Assembly (NCBI RefSeq): GCF_036488675.1
Contig: NZ_CP133148.1
Coordinates: 2,728,001 to 2,792,000 of the forward strand
Length of the DNA: 64,000 nt
Direction: 5' to 3'
DNA from: Sinorhizobium chiapasense
GTDB taxonomy: Bacteria > Pseudomonadota > Alphaproteobacteria > Rhizobiales > Rhizobiaceae
Shown here: positions 8,939 to 18,723 of the stretch, piece after piece
How the letters are laid out: every line of letters starts with the position of its first letter
Numbering within the stretch: position 1 is the stretch's first letter
The notes under the pieces: model-generated
Database searches by the model: none
What the model was told of the DNA's origin: nothing
Seen by the model: the letters and a program-made list of their open reading frames with translations, nothing else
Position numbers and translations under genes: made by a program

Positions 8939-9805
8939 ATGAGCAGGATTTCGGTTCTCGGCCTCGGTGCCATGGGTGCCGCACTCGCCGCAACCCTCAT
9001 TCGGAAGGGCCATTCCGTAACCGTCTGGAACCGCACGGCGGCGCGCGCGGAGCCGCTTGCCAGCGCGGGGGCAACGATCGCAGCGACGCCCGCCGAAGCT
9101 GTGGCGGCAAGCGACCTCACGATCCTCTGCGTCGTCGACTATGCCGCCGCAGGCGCGGTGGTGGCTGAGGCGCAGGACGCGCTCCGCGGCCGCGATCTCG
9201 TCAATCTGACGAACGGCACGCCACGCGAAGCGAAGAAACTCGCCGCCTGGGCCGAGGAGAAGGGGGCGGCCTATCTCGACGGGGGCATCATGGCCATTCC
9301 GCCGATGATCGGCGAGGCCGGCGCCTTGATCCTCTACAGCGGCACGGACGCGCTCTTCGAGCGACACAAGCCGTCGCTCGATGCCCTTGCCGAAAGCCGC
9401 TATCTCGGCGACGACACGGGGCTGGCGGCGCTCTATGACCTCGCGCTGCTCTCCGGCATGTACGGCCTCTTTTCGGGTTTTCTGCATGCCGGCGCGCTCG
9501 TGGCAAGCAGCGGCCGCAGGGTCGGCGATTTCCTGCCGCTTCTCCTGCCGTGGATCGAGGCGATGAGCGGCACCCTGCCCGACCTTGCCGACAAGATCGA
9601 CAACGGGCTGCACGATCGCTCCGTGGTTTCGAGCCTCGCCATGCAGGCGATCGCGCTCGAAAACATCGCCAAGGCGAGCACGGAGCAAGGTGTCGCGCCG
9701 GACTTCATCGAACCGATGCTTCGGCTCGCCGCTCGCCGGATTGCCGAAGGTCATGGCAGCGGCGATATCTCGGGCGTGATCGAGGTAATCCGGAGAAAAA
9801 AGTGA
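8939..9805 (+). CDS. imine-reductase-like NAD(P)-dependent oxidoreductase
   Basis: A 288-residue beta-hydroxyacid-dehydrogenase-fold protein: Rossmann motif GLGAMG (residues 8-13), then the all-helical dimer domain from about residue 165. The stretch LVNLTNGT, the later YLDGGIMAIP and ILYSG, and ALYDLALLSGMYG match imine reductases rather than 3-hydroxyisobutyrate dehydrogenases. The usual catalytic Lys is replaced by Asp (D167), the residue seen in R-type imine reductases. Family features are established knowledge; reduction of a cyclic imine in vivo is inference. It follows the SDR by 23 bases and has GGAAAGGAAG as ribosome site. Confidence 0.85.
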   Translation: MSRISVLGLGAMGAALAATLIRKGHSVTVWNRTAARAEPLASAGATIAATPAEAVAASDLTILCVVDYAAAGAVVAEAQDALRGRDLVNLTNGTPREAKKLAAWAEEKGAAYLDGGIMAIPPMIGEAGALILYSGTDALFERHKPSLDALAESRYLGDDTGLAALYDLALLSGMYGLFSGFLHAGALVASSGRRVGDFLPLLLPWIEAMSGTLPDLADKIDNGLHDRSVVSSLAMQAIALENIAKASTEQGVAPDFIEPMLRLAARRIAEGHGSGDISGVIEVIRRKK

Positions 9806-9878
9806 GTCCGATTTCAGCGCGTTAGCACCGTCGCCTGAATCGGATTGGCAAGTCGTTGAATCGCTTTGTGAGCGGCAA

Positions 9879-9905
9879 CAAAAAGCCCGCCAGCATAGGC
9901 GGGCT
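9879..9905 (-). terminator. rho-independent terminator of aatA (may also act on the plus strand)
   Basis: Read on the minus strand: AGCCCGCC-TATGCT-GGCGGGCT followed by TTTTGTTG, 25 bases beyond the aatA stop. The plus-strand side has only CTTCTCTT after the stem, so it is weaker for the imine-reductase-like gene. Confidence 0.85.
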
Positions 9906-9929
9906 CTTCTCTTGCGGCAGAGGCCGCTC

Positions 9930-11696
<1,767 letters not shown>

Positions 11697-11909
11697 ATGT
11701 TTCTCGATGACGAAGTCGCCGCCGCGCGCACTCGGCGCAACGAGGCGCGCTGGGGCTTCTATCTGGCGCTCGCCGCACTTGCAGCCTGCATCGTGATGAT
11801 CCTCGGCCTGATGCTGCTTGCCATCGCGCTGCTCGCCGGCACGACCTTCGCCCTTTGGCGGCAGCAGATCGCCGCGTTCGTTGTCGCAAGGGTTCACCGG
11901 CATGGCTGA
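11697..11909 (+). CDS. small membrane protein, unknown function
   Basis: A 70-residue protein starting MFLDDEVAAARTRRNEARWG, then one long or two closely spaced hydrophobic helices (about residues 21-55), then a basic tail ARVHRHG. The start at 11697 has a G-run (TTGGGGG) 7 bases before it. Its stop overlaps the start of the next gene (ATGGCTGA), so the two are translationally coupled. I do not recognise a family. Because the next gene is sortase-like, this could be its membrane partner, but nothing in the sequence proves it. Confidence 0.65.
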   Translation: MFLDDEVAAARTRRNEARWGFYLALAALAACIVMILGLMLLAIALLAGTTFALWRQQIAAFVVARVHRHG

Positions 11910-12303
11910 CGACGATGACCTGTCCGACCGGCCTGCCGGATTCCTTGCCAGGCTATCGGCGATCGAAACGATCGTCGTGGCGATCATCGCCCTCATTGCC
12001 CTTGCCGGCCTGCTGCTGATCGGCAAGGGCTTCTACATGAAGGCCAGGGCCGAGGTCTCGCAGGCGCTGTTGCGAAAGAGTTTCGAGGAGCCGCTTCGCG
12101 GTGCTGCCAACGGCAGGCGGGCCGGCGAAGCCCGTTGGCACGCAAACGGCATCAACACGTCGGCCAGCGGGCGCCACCTTGCACTCGCCACCTGCTGGCC
12201 CTTCGACGCCGTCGAACAGGGGCCGATGCGCTACATCGTCAATGCCGAACTCGTCGGCGAGCAACGCGCGCTTCCGCTCACCACAGGCTCGATCTCCCGA
12301 TAA
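11902..12303 (+). CDS. sortase-like membrane protein lacking the central part (class GN type)
   Basis: A 133-residue protein. An acidic N-terminus is followed by a transmembrane helix (about residues 22-41), then GKGFYMKARAEVSQALLRKS, which resembles the membrane-proximal helix of class GN sortases, and a C-terminal HLALATCWPFDA...GPMRYIVNAEL, which matches their active-site strand pair with catalytic Cys (C98) and Arg (R110). The middle of a normal sortase (about 70-90 residues, including the catalytic His) is absent, in frame. Only H80 and H92 could replace it. It may be a degenerate relic or a reduced family with another role. The start at 11902 overlaps the preceding stop. Confidence 0.7.
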   Translation: MADDDDLSDRPAGFLARLSAIETIVVAIIALIALAGLLLIGKGFYMKARAEVSQALLRKSFEEPLRGAANGRRAGEARWHANGINTSASGRHLALATCWPFDAVEQGPMRYIVNAELVGEQRALPLTTGSISR

Positions 12304-12386
12304 AGCCGTTTTGATCCGATGTGACTTGAAAGGCAGGCGTCTGCGCCCCAGCTTACCTCAACCAAAGGCGCAATCCGGAGAATGCC

Positions 12387-13577
12387 ATGTGGCGCTCGCT
12401 CTCGAGGGCAGGTTTGACGAACATCCCGACCCTGTTGACGCGGTCCGCGGCCTCTCTCCTGTCCGGTTTTCTATGCCTCCTCGCCCCGCATGCAGCGACC
12501 GCACAAGACGCGCAGGAATTTTCAACCCAGGCAGGGACGGTCCTTGTCGAAACGCTCGCGACCGGACTCCGCCATCCCTGGGCCGTGGAGGTGATGCCGG
12601 ACGGCGGTCTCATCGTCACCGAGCGCCCGGGACGGTTGCGCATTCTGCGCGACGGCGAGCTGTCCGCCCCGATCGAAGGCGTGCCCGATGTGGCCGCTCG
12701 CGGACAGGGCGGGTTGCTCGATGTCGCCCTGGATCCGCAATTCGCCACCAACCGGGCGCTTTACCTGACCCATTCCGCCAGTGACGGCGACGGCTATGGC
12801 ACGGTGCTCGTTCGAGCCACTCTTTCCGACGACCAACGGCGCTTGACCGACGTGAGGGAGCTGTTCCGGATGAGCAAGTTCACCGGCGGGGGCCAGCACT
12901 TCGGTTCGCGCATCGCCATAGACAAGGACGGCAGCCTGTTCTTCGGTATTGGCGATCGTGGTCAACGTGACCGCGCCCAGGACCCGCGCGACCATGCCGG
13001 CGCCATTCTGCACATCAATCCCGACGGCAGCATTCCGGCGTCCAACCCATATCGCGGCGGCACCGAGGGTCGCGCCGAGATCTGGTCGAAAGGACACCGC
13101 AACCCGCAAGGCATCACCTTCGACCAGGGCGACGGCAAGCTCCTGACGGTCGAACACGGCGCGCGCGGCGGCGATGAAGTGAACAACCCGCAGCCGGGTA
13201 AGAACTACGGCTGGCCGGTGATCACCTACGGCAAGGACTATTCCGGCGCTGAGATCGGCGAAGGCACGGCCAAGGACGGCTTTGAACAGCCGCTCTATTA
13301 TTGGGATCCGTCGATCGCCCCGGGGGCGCTCGCCGTTTACCGCGGCAGCATGTTCCCGGAATGGGATGGAGACTTGCTGGTCGCCGCGCTGAAATACCAG
13401 CTGCTCGCTCGCCTGGAGCGAGACGAAAACGGCGCAATCACCTCCGAGGAACGGCTGTTCGACGGCGAGTTCGGCCGGATTCGGGACGTGGTCGTGGCAC
13501 CGGACGGCGCGCTGCTGATAGTGACCGACGAAGACAATGGCGCCATTCTCCGGGTCTCCAAGGCTCCGACGCAGTAA
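12387..13577 (+). CDS. PQQ-dependent sugar dehydrogenase (glucose/sorbosone dehydrogenase family), periplasmic
   Basis: A 396-residue protein with a long N-terminal signal region (hydrophobic SAASLLSGFLCLLAPHAATA, cleavage probably near residue 39), then a six-bladed beta-propeller of the GSDH/YliI family: LRHPWAVEVMPDGGLIVTER, LLDVALDPQFATNRALYLT, GGGQHFGSRIAIDKDGSLF and GHRNPQGITFDQ. The conserved His in GGGQHFG and the Arg/His of KGHRNPQG match the quinoprotein active site. It would oxidise sugar aldoses in the periplasm if PQQ is available. Substrate unknown. The cytoplasmic start could be internal (12387 has only a weak ribosome site). Confidence 0.88.
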   Translation: MWRSLSRAGLTNIPTLLTRSAASLLSGFLCLLAPHAATAQDAQEFSTQAGTVLVETLATGLRHPWAVEVMPDGGLIVTERPGRLRILRDGELSAPIEGVPDVAARGQGGLLDVALDPQFATNRALYLTHSASDGDGYGTVLVRATLSDDQRRLTDVRELFRMSKFTGGGQHFGSRIAIDKDGSLFFGIGDRGQRDRAQDPRDHAGAILHINPDGSIPASNPYRGGTEGRAEIWSKGHRNPQGITFDQGDGKLLTVEHGARGGDEVNNPQPGKNYGWPVITYGKDYSGAEIGEGTAKDGFEQPLYYWDPSIAPGALAVYRGSMFPEWDGDLLVAALKYQLLARLERDENGAITSEERLFDGEFGRIRDVVVAPDGALLIVTDEDNGAILRVSKAPTQ

Positions 13578-13621
13578 CGGCGCTCACAGCAAACAGTTTT
13601 CCGTGCGGATTTCGCGTAGTT

Positions 13622-14059
13622 TCAGCCTGTGCGCAGCGATGCCCGTACCTCCTTGCGAAACATGAATTTGAGCCCCGACCAGACCGGGTCGATGGCGCAG
13701 ACTTTTACATCGACGAGATCGAGCGGCAGAAAAGTCTCGCGCAAGGCATTCTCGGTCAGGGTCGTCGCAACACCCGAGGCCCGTTTCGGCCACGAGACCC
13801 AGAGCATTCCATCCGCCTTCAGCCACGCCGCAAGCATCTCGGCCCGGCTTTCGAGCACGATCCGGTCGGTTTCGAAGACATGGATGTAGTCATAGCGGCG
13901 CGAGGTGATCCGGCCGATCGACGTGTCGATGAGGGCGAAACCGGGAAAGGCAGCAATTTCAGGAAGGTCGGCTGGGACGGCGAGAAGCAAGGCGGCCTGC
14001 CCGTCGCACAGGCCGAGCTTTTTTGTCAGTGGCGTTCCAGAGTAACCGGTGTCGCTCAT
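13622..14059 (-). CDS. DUF3052 family protein
   Basis: A 145-residue cytoplasmic protein. The opening SGTPLTKKLGL, the middle LWVSWPKRASGV and the late LVDVKVCAIDPVWSGLKF are hallmarks of DUF3052, a small family of unknown biochemical role. It has no signal peptide or membrane segment. It is convergent with the sugar dehydrogenase gene (44-base gap) and divergent from the EamA transporter. I cannot assign a function. Confidence 0.85.
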   Translation of the reverse strand: MSDTGYSGTPLTKKLGLCDGQAALLLAVPADLPEIAAFPGFALIDTSIGRITSRRYDYIHVFETDRIVLESRAEMLAAWLKADGMLWVSWPKRASGVATTLTENALRETFLPLDLVDVKVCAIDPVWSGLKFMFRKEVRASLRTG

Positions 14060-14282
14060 GGGGTCACGTCGCCGTTGTGGAGATGGTCAGAGCGCATCGC
14101 TTGCCTCTCGGCAGCGGGCATCGTTCGTCGAGCATCTTCGTCACGTCACCGGTTTACCCCATCGAGGAGGCGGAGGATGAGGCTTGCCCGGCAAAAACGC
14201 AACTGATAGAGCGGCTATGCAATCACCGGAGCATGGCTTTGGATTGCCTCGTCCAAAACCGTCATGATCCGGGAGCACAGCC

Positions 14283-15179
14283 GTGACTCGCCTCCAGGCC
14301 AATCTTTTCCTGCTGTTTTCGGGCGCGATCTGGGGCGCCGGTTTTGTCGCTCAATCGACGGCGATGGAGGCAATCGGCCCGCTCTGGTTCATTGGCCTGC
14401 GTTTCGCGATCGCGACGATCGTCGCGCTGCCACTGGCGGCTGTTGAAGGAAGGCTCGCCAAGACGCCGCTTCCACAAAAGTCGATCCGCAACTTCATCAT
14501 CATCGGCCTGGCACTCTTCGGCGGCGCGGTCACGCAGCAGTTCGGACTTCTGACGACGAGCGTCACAAATTCCGGCTTTCTGACAGGGCTCTACGTCGTC
14601 TTCGTACCGATATTGACCGTCGTCTTCCTGCGCCGCAAGCCGCATTGGGTCATCTGGCCGGGCGCTTTGCTTGCGACCTTCGGCATCTTCCTGTTGAGCG
14701 GTGGCGCACTTTCGAGCCTGACCGGCGGAGATCTATTGACGATCATCTGTGCGCTGTTCTGGGCGATCCAGATGCTGCTCGTCGGCATCTTCGCCTCCGA
14801 TAGCGGTCGTCCGATGCTGCTGTCGATGGTGCAATTCGCCGTCTGCGCCGTTCTTGGTTGCCTGCTCGCAGCCTTCACCGAACCCCTAAGCCTCAGGGTG
14901 ATCACCGACGCCCTGCCCCAGATTCTTTACGCCGGCATCTTTTCGAGCGGCGTCGCCTTCATCTGCCAGGTCGTCGGCCAGCGCTACACCACGGCACCAC
15001 AGGCGGCGATCTTCCTGTCGAGCGAAGCCCTGTTCGCCGCCCTTTTCGGCGTGCTGCTGCTTGGCGAAATCATCACGCCCATCGGTTACCTCGGCTGTGC
15101 CGTCATTTTCGTGGCGATGCTGGCGGTCGAACTCATTCCGGAACTGGCGAAAAGACGCGAGGCGGAAGCTGCGGCTTGA
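14283..15179 (+). CDS. DMT-superfamily (EamA) transporter
   Basis: A 298-residue membrane protein with about ten hydrophobic segments arranged as two EamA repeats (about residues 5-135 and 145-285). The stretch WGAGFVAQSTAMEAIGP in the first repeat and SSEALFAALFGVLLLGE in the second are typical of the YdcZ/RhaT-like drug/metabolite exporters. Inner membrane, probable metabolite exporter; substrate not predictable. The start ATG is not seen; GTG at 14283 (CCGTGACTCGC) follows GGGAGCACA as a ribosome site. Confidence 0.9.
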   Translation: MTRLQANLFLLFSGAIWGAGFVAQSTAMEAIGPLWFIGLRFAIATIVALPLAAVEGRLAKTPLPQKSIRNFIIIGLALFGGAVTQQFGLLTTSVTNSGFLTGLYVVFVPILTVVFLRRKPHWVIWPGALLATFGIFLLSGGALSSLTGGDLLTIICALFWAIQMLLVGIFASDSGRPMLLSMVQFAVCAVLGCLLAAFTEPLSLRVITDALPQILYAGIFSSGVAFICQVVGQRYTTAPQAAIFLSSEALFAALFGVLLLGEIITPIGYLGCAVIFVAMLAVELIPELAKRREAEAAA

Positions 15180-15188
15180 TTCGATACA

Positions 15189-15295
15189 CTACAGCGCCGC
15201 GCGTCCTGTCAGACGCGTAAAGGTCGCTGTGGCACTTTGAACTGCTGCGTGTCTTTCTCCTTAAATCGAGGTCGATTAAGGGAGGCATGCAGTAG
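15189..15295 (+). repeat. type A intergenic mosaic repeat, complete copy
   Basis: Begins CTACAGCGCCGCGCGTCC 10 bases after the stop of the EamA gene and ends GGGAGGCATGCAGTAG. Both modules are present; it may also act as the end of that transcript. Confidence 0.9.
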
Positions 15296-15757
15296 GCAAG
15301 AATTTCTGCACCGTGGGCAAGCTGAACTTACGGTATTACTTATTACTGTCCAAAAGCGCCTATTTTGCTTCAAAATGAGACGGCCAGGCGACGGCGCGAC
15401 CAAAGCCGCGGTATTCCTTGTAGTTTTTCTGCAAAGTTCGGCGCTAGGACTATGTCGCATGCGGAACATGAGACATATCAGGCGCTTGCGATTTTTCTAA
15501 CGAAACTGCCAAAAGCCGCAGCATGATCGTGAGCGACAAAATATGGCGCAAACAGTCAAGTCTTCCCGCAGCTGTGTTCAAAAAGCTGTGATTTCAACAG
15601 CTTGCAACACATTCTGAATATCCCGCGCCGGAACCGCAACTGATCGGTTTTTGAGCAATGAGAAGCGGCAATACCTCGTCAGAAAAGTTTTGCTTGCCAA
15701 TTCAAAATAAACCCATCACTCTTACTGTGTTCGGGCAATCTGCGAACACGGGAAGAT

Positions 15758-15957
15758 CTTGAATTATAAGCGGGTCGGAGACGCAAGCCACTCCGGGCGC
15801 CAGACCGGGGGGAGGCTTATTTTCCCTTCCTATGGCTGGTCGCGATAACAGGACCCTTTCCTCAAATTTCGAGAACTGCCTGCCCCCACGCCCATTTTGG
15901 GCAAAACTGCAATGCTGCCCGCGCCGTCAAGCGGGTGGAGAGAAAAGGACCTGACGC
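15758..15957 (+). promoter_or_regulatory. probable promoter and structured 5' leader of cspA
   Basis: CTTGAATTATAAG (15758-15770) offers a -10-like TATAAG. It is followed by nested short inverted repeats: GGGTC...GACC around GGAG...CTCC (15771-15812), then GGGGAGG-CTTATTTT-CCCTTCC (15818-15840). Cold-shock genes typically have long, foldable leaders that respond to temperature; that this one does so is inference. Confidence 0.45.
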
Positions 15958-16173
15958 ATGGCCGAAACTGGCACTGTAAAATTCTTCAACACTGACAAGG
16001 GCTTTGGTTTCATCAAGCCTGACAACGGTGGTGCGGACATCTTCGTACATATTTCTGCCGTGCAGGCTTCGGGCCTGAGCGGCCTTACGGAAAACCAGAA
16101 GGTAAGCTTCGACACTGAACCGGATCGCCGCGGCAAAGGCCCGAAGGCGGTCAACCTGCAGATCGCCGGCTGA
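15958..16173 (+). CDS. cspA: cold-shock protein (CspA family)
   Basis: A 71-residue single cold-shock domain (OB fold) with RNP1 KGFGFI and RNP2 DIFVHIS, which bind single-stranded RNA and DNA and melt secondary structure. Length and motifs are typical. Ribosome site AAAAGGAC precedes the ATG. It has a long leader and a perfect terminator, so it is monocistronic. Rhizobia have several csp paralogues; which one this is cannot be told. Confidence 0.96.
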   Translation: MAETGTVKFFNTDKGFGFIKPDNGGADIFVHISAVQASGLSGLTENQKVSFDTEPDRRGKGPKAVNLQIAG

Positions 16174-16205
16174 TACGGCCTCTGCTGACAGATTATAAGT
16201 TGCAG

Positions 16206-16229
16206 CCCGGCAAATTTGCCGGGTTTTTT
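16206..16229 (+). terminator. rho-independent terminator of cspA
   Basis: A perfect palindrome CCCGGCAAATTTGCCGGG (16206-16223) followed by six T residues, 33 bases after the cspA stop. Confidence 0.95.
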
Positions 16230-16319
16230 CATTCAGGCTCCGTTCAGTTTGGGCACCATAGAGTCCGTTCATGATGAAAACCGGAACTGATTCCGGCCCC
16301 ATGCATAGGATTGAAGCCC

Positions 16320-16736
16320 ATGAACAAGTTCATCAAAGCCGCCGTTCTCTCGGTTGCCGCAGCGACCATGGTTCTCCCGACCTTCGGCACCGCCCAAGCA
16401 GGAGGCGACGATCACGATGATGCGTGGGCGGCAGGCGCAGTAGGCCTCGTCACTGGAACGCTCATCGGCGGCGCGATCGCCTCGCAGCCGCGCTACTACA
16501 GCGAGCCGGTCTATCGCGAGCCCGTCTATGTCGATCCGGAGCCCGAATATTATGAGCCTCGCCCGGTTTACCAGGCCCGCCCGGTCTATCGCCGGGTTGC
16601 CGTCGAGAGCTACGGCCTCGAACCCTGGACGCCGGCCTGGTACCGCTATTGCTCGCAGCGTTACCGTTCGTTCGATCCGGACAGCGGCACTTTCGTCGGC
16701 TATGACGGCCGCAGTCATTTCTGCACAGCCGGTTGA
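16320..16736 (+). CDS. BA14K family secreted protein
   Basis: A 138-residue exported protein: signal peptide MNKFIKAAVLSVAAATMVLP...AQA (cleavage near residue 27), a glycine-rich possible membrane segment, a tyrosine/proline-rich repeat zone (REPVY, YEPRPVYQARPVY) and a C-terminal BA14K domain with WYRYCSQRYRSFDPDSGTFV...HFC. BA14K is a Rhizobiales family named for a Brucella immunoreactive antigen with lectin-like activity. I prefer ATG 16320 over TTG 16311 because ATAGGA then lies 9 bases before it. Likely periplasmic or surface-associated. Confidence 0.88.
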   Translation: MNKFIKAAVLSVAAATMVLPTFGTAQAGGDDHDDAWAAGAVGLVTGTLIGGAIASQPRYYSEPVYREPVYVDPEPEYYEPRPVYQARPVYRRVAVESYGLEPWTPAWYRYCSQRYRSFDPDSGTFVGYDGRSHFCTAG

Positions 16737-16739
16737 TCG

Positions 16740-16845
16740 ACAGCGCCGTGCGTCTTATCAGACGCACAAAGGACGCTGTAGCACTTTGAATTGCTGCATG
16801 TTTTTGTCCTTAAATCGGGTACGGTTTAAGGAAACATGCAGTAAG
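16740..16845 (+). repeat. type A intergenic mosaic repeat, complete copy
   Basis: Starts 3 bases after the BA14K stop (ACAGCGCCGTGCGTCTTATC) and ends GGAAACATGCAGTAAG. Both modules are well conserved. A true terminator follows 10 bases later. Confidence 0.9.
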
Positions 16846-16854
16846 CGCTATCAA

Positions 16855-16890
16855 AAGGCACATGCCCCGCGCGAGGCATGTGCCTTTTTT
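16855..16890 (+). terminator. rho-independent terminator downstream of the BA14K gene
   Basis: AAGGCACATGCC-CCGCGCGA-GGCATGTGCC followed by TTTTTT: a perfect 12-bp stem whose last bases merge with the T-run. The repeat lies between the gene and the terminator. Confidence 0.93.
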
Positions 16891-16956
16891 ATTTCTCTCC
16901 GTGCCACACAGCGACCTTTGCTTCCCTCAGTCGGGTGAAGGACTCATGTCGCGATG

Positions 16957-17598
16957 TCAGAGACCCCTGAGATAGGGATTGCTGCGGCGTTCCTCACCGA
17001 TCTGTCCGCCCGGACCATGCCCGCAGATGAATCCGACATGATCGCCAAGCGGCAGGATCTTGTCGCGAATCGAGGCCAGCAGCTGCTGGTGATTGCCGCC
17101 GGGCAAGTCGGTGCGCCCGATCGAACCGTGGAAGAGCACGTCACCGACATGGGCGAAATTCTGCTCCCTGTTGAAATAGACCACATGGCCCGGCGCATGC
17201 CCCGGGCAATGCAGCACCTCGAAAACATGATCGCCGAAGGTGACGGTATCGCCGTCTTCGAGCCACCGGTCGGGAAGGACGTTCTGCACCTTCATCGTCA
17301 AGCCGAAGCGTTCCGCCTGGCTCTCCAATCGCTCGAGCAAGGGCTGGTCGTCCTTGTGCGGACCGATGATCTCGAGCCCCAGCGCCTCCTTCAATTCCTT
17401 GGCGCCGCCGGCGTGATCGATATGGCCATGCGTAAGCCATATCGCTTTCAGCGTGATGCCGTTCTCACGAATAGTCTGCAGGATGATGTCGACGTCACCG
17501 CCGGGGTCGACCACCACCCCCTCCTTGGTTTCACTGTCGAACAGGACCGTACAGTTTTGCTCGAAATGCGTAACCGGGATAATGCCCGCCTGTAACAT
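16957..17598 (-). CDS. MBL-fold metallo-hydrolase (glyoxalase II-like)
   Basis: A 213-residue metallo-beta-lactamase-fold hydrolase. The metal motif THGHIDHAGG gives H57, H59, D61 and H62; further ligands are in CPGHAPGHVVYF, the bridging Asp in HVGDVLFHGSIGRTDLPGG and the last His in FICGHGPGGQIGEER. It belongs to the YcbL/glyoxalase II-like branch, which hydrolyses thioesters such as S-lactoylglutathione; the substrate here is not certain. I chose MLQAGIIPVTHFEQNC as start, because the 25 codons upstream are not family-like. Confidence 0.92.
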   Translation of the reverse strand: MLQAGIIPVTHFEQNCTVLFDSETKEGVVVDPGGDVDIILQTIRENGITLKAIWLTHGHIDHAGGAKELKEALGLEIIGPHKDDQPLLERLESQAERFGLTMKVQNVLPDRWLEDGDTVTFGDHVFEVLHCPGHAPGHVVYFNREQNFAHVGDVLFHGSIGRTDLPGGNHQQLLASIRDKILPLGDHVGFICGHGPGGQIGEERRSNPYLRGL

Positions 17599-17723
17599 GC
17601 GACCGCGCCTCGCTTCTGGATCGTATGGGGGACAAGGCAGGCGTAACCGCCAGGCATCCCAAGCCGATCTCAATCCGTTCCGCGGCCACCTATAGCGACA
17701 TACGGGCGTGATGACAGCCCAAT

Positions 17724-17879
17724 TCAGCGCAGCGCGGCGATTTCTGGCGCAGGTGTAGGCGGAGAGAAGTGCACCGTCGTCAACAGCAGGGCCGATACCG
17801 CTAGCTTCGACGCCACGACGACAATCACCAGTGGACGAAGCCTCTGGGCCGTGGTCCGGCCCTCATCGATGAGTTCCAT
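17724..17879 (-). CDS. small single-span membrane protein, unknown
   Basis: A 51-residue frame starting MELIDEGRTTAQRLRP with one hydrophobic helix (about residues 17-38) and a proline-rich end TPAPEIAALR. A good ribosome site (GAAGGTGATAAA) precedes the ATG. No family is recognised. The start and the helix make it plausible as a real gene, but it is short and without neighbours in the same direction except the MBL gene downstream. Confidence 0.45.
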   Translation of the reverse strand: MELIDEGRTTAQRLRPLVIVVVASKLAVSALLLTTVHFSPPTPAPEIAALR

Positions 17880-18093
17880 TTTATCACCTTCGGATCGCTG
17901 TAGATCCGCCCTTTTTGGGACGGGAAGATATCGAAATTTCACGTGGCCTTTCCGCGGTCGGGCCGGCCGGCCGTATCGGTTCGATCGCCGGAGCGGGAGC
18001 AATATGTCCCATCCTCATATTTCGTGATGTCACGGGGGGAACATCCCGGCTCTGCGAGGCGTTTCGCACCCATCACGCAACAGGAGCAAGACG

Positions 18094-18723
18094 ATGAAAA
18101 CCCCTTCCCCCCACCTGTTTCGAGCGGTCGCGGCAGCGGGTTTGATGCTCGCCGCTGGCATCTCGACGACCTATGCAGCAATGAGCGCAATCGCCGTTAC
18201 GGATCTGAACATCCGCGCAGGCCCGGGGCCGCAATATCCGACAATCGGCCTTGTAGCGCGCGGCGGCGCTGCGATTCTTGATGGATGCATTCAAGGCAGC
18301 AATTGGTGTCAGGTCAGCGTCAATGGTGTGCGCGGCTGGGCCTATGCCCGCTATCTTACAACCGATCTCGGCGGATCCGCCGTTGTGGTCGAGCAGCGCC
18401 GCACCGAGCTCGCAATTCCTTCCGTAACGTATCAGGTACAGCCAGGCGATCCGGTGATTACAACGACCTCCGAGCCGCTGGAACTGATCGGTCCGGTCGA
18501 ACAGGTTGACGCCATCGCGCCACCTGCGGCGGTGCGCACCTATATCACCGCCAACCCTGCCGATACGGTTTACCTCGAAGGCGAGCCCGTTATCGGCGCG
18601 GCATTGCCGAGTACAGTGGCCGTCCGGCAGATCCCAGACTACGACTATGATTATGTCAGCATCAACGGACAGCCCGTGCTGGTAGAACCGGCGACGCGGC
18701 GCATCGTTTACGTCTATCGCTGA
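18094..18723 (+). CDS. exported SH3b domain protein with DUF1236-like C-terminus
   Basis: A 209-residue exported protein. Signal peptide of about 28 residues (ending ISTTYA), then a bacterial SH3 domain (about residues 33-90: LNIRAGPGPQYPTIG, WCQVSVNGVRGWAYARYL), a linker, and a C-terminal region (about 140-209) with EGEPVIGAALPSTVAVRQIP and YDYVSINGQPVLVEPATRRI, typical of DUF1236 in Rhizobiales. SH3b domains often bind cell-wall peptides; a periplasmic wall-linked role is inference. Ribosome site AGGAGCAAGACG is strong. Confidence 0.88.
   Translation: MKTPSPHLFRAVAAAGLMLAAGISTTYAAMSAIAVTDLNIRAGPGPQYPTIGLVARGGAAILDGCIQGSNWCQVSVNGVRGWAYARYLTTDLGGSAVVVEQRRTELAIPSVTYQVQPGDPVITTTSEPLELIGPVEQVDAIAPPAAVRTYITANPADTVYLEGEPVIGAALPSTVAVRQIPDYDYDYVSINGQPVLVEPATRRIVYVYR

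Larger units (their letters stand above)
15180..15957. other. long intergenic region upstream of cspA
   Basis: This 778-base gap contains a type A repeat (15189-15295), about 460 AT-rich bases with no coding signal, and the presumed cspA promoter and leader (15758-15957). Open frames in it are shadows. The unusually long AT-rich stretch could hold an unannotated small RNA, but I see no terminator of its own. Confidence 0.6.

Noticed and set aside
15862..16302. 146-codon minus-strand frame over cspA
   Set aside because: Antisense of cspA and its terminator; no family match.
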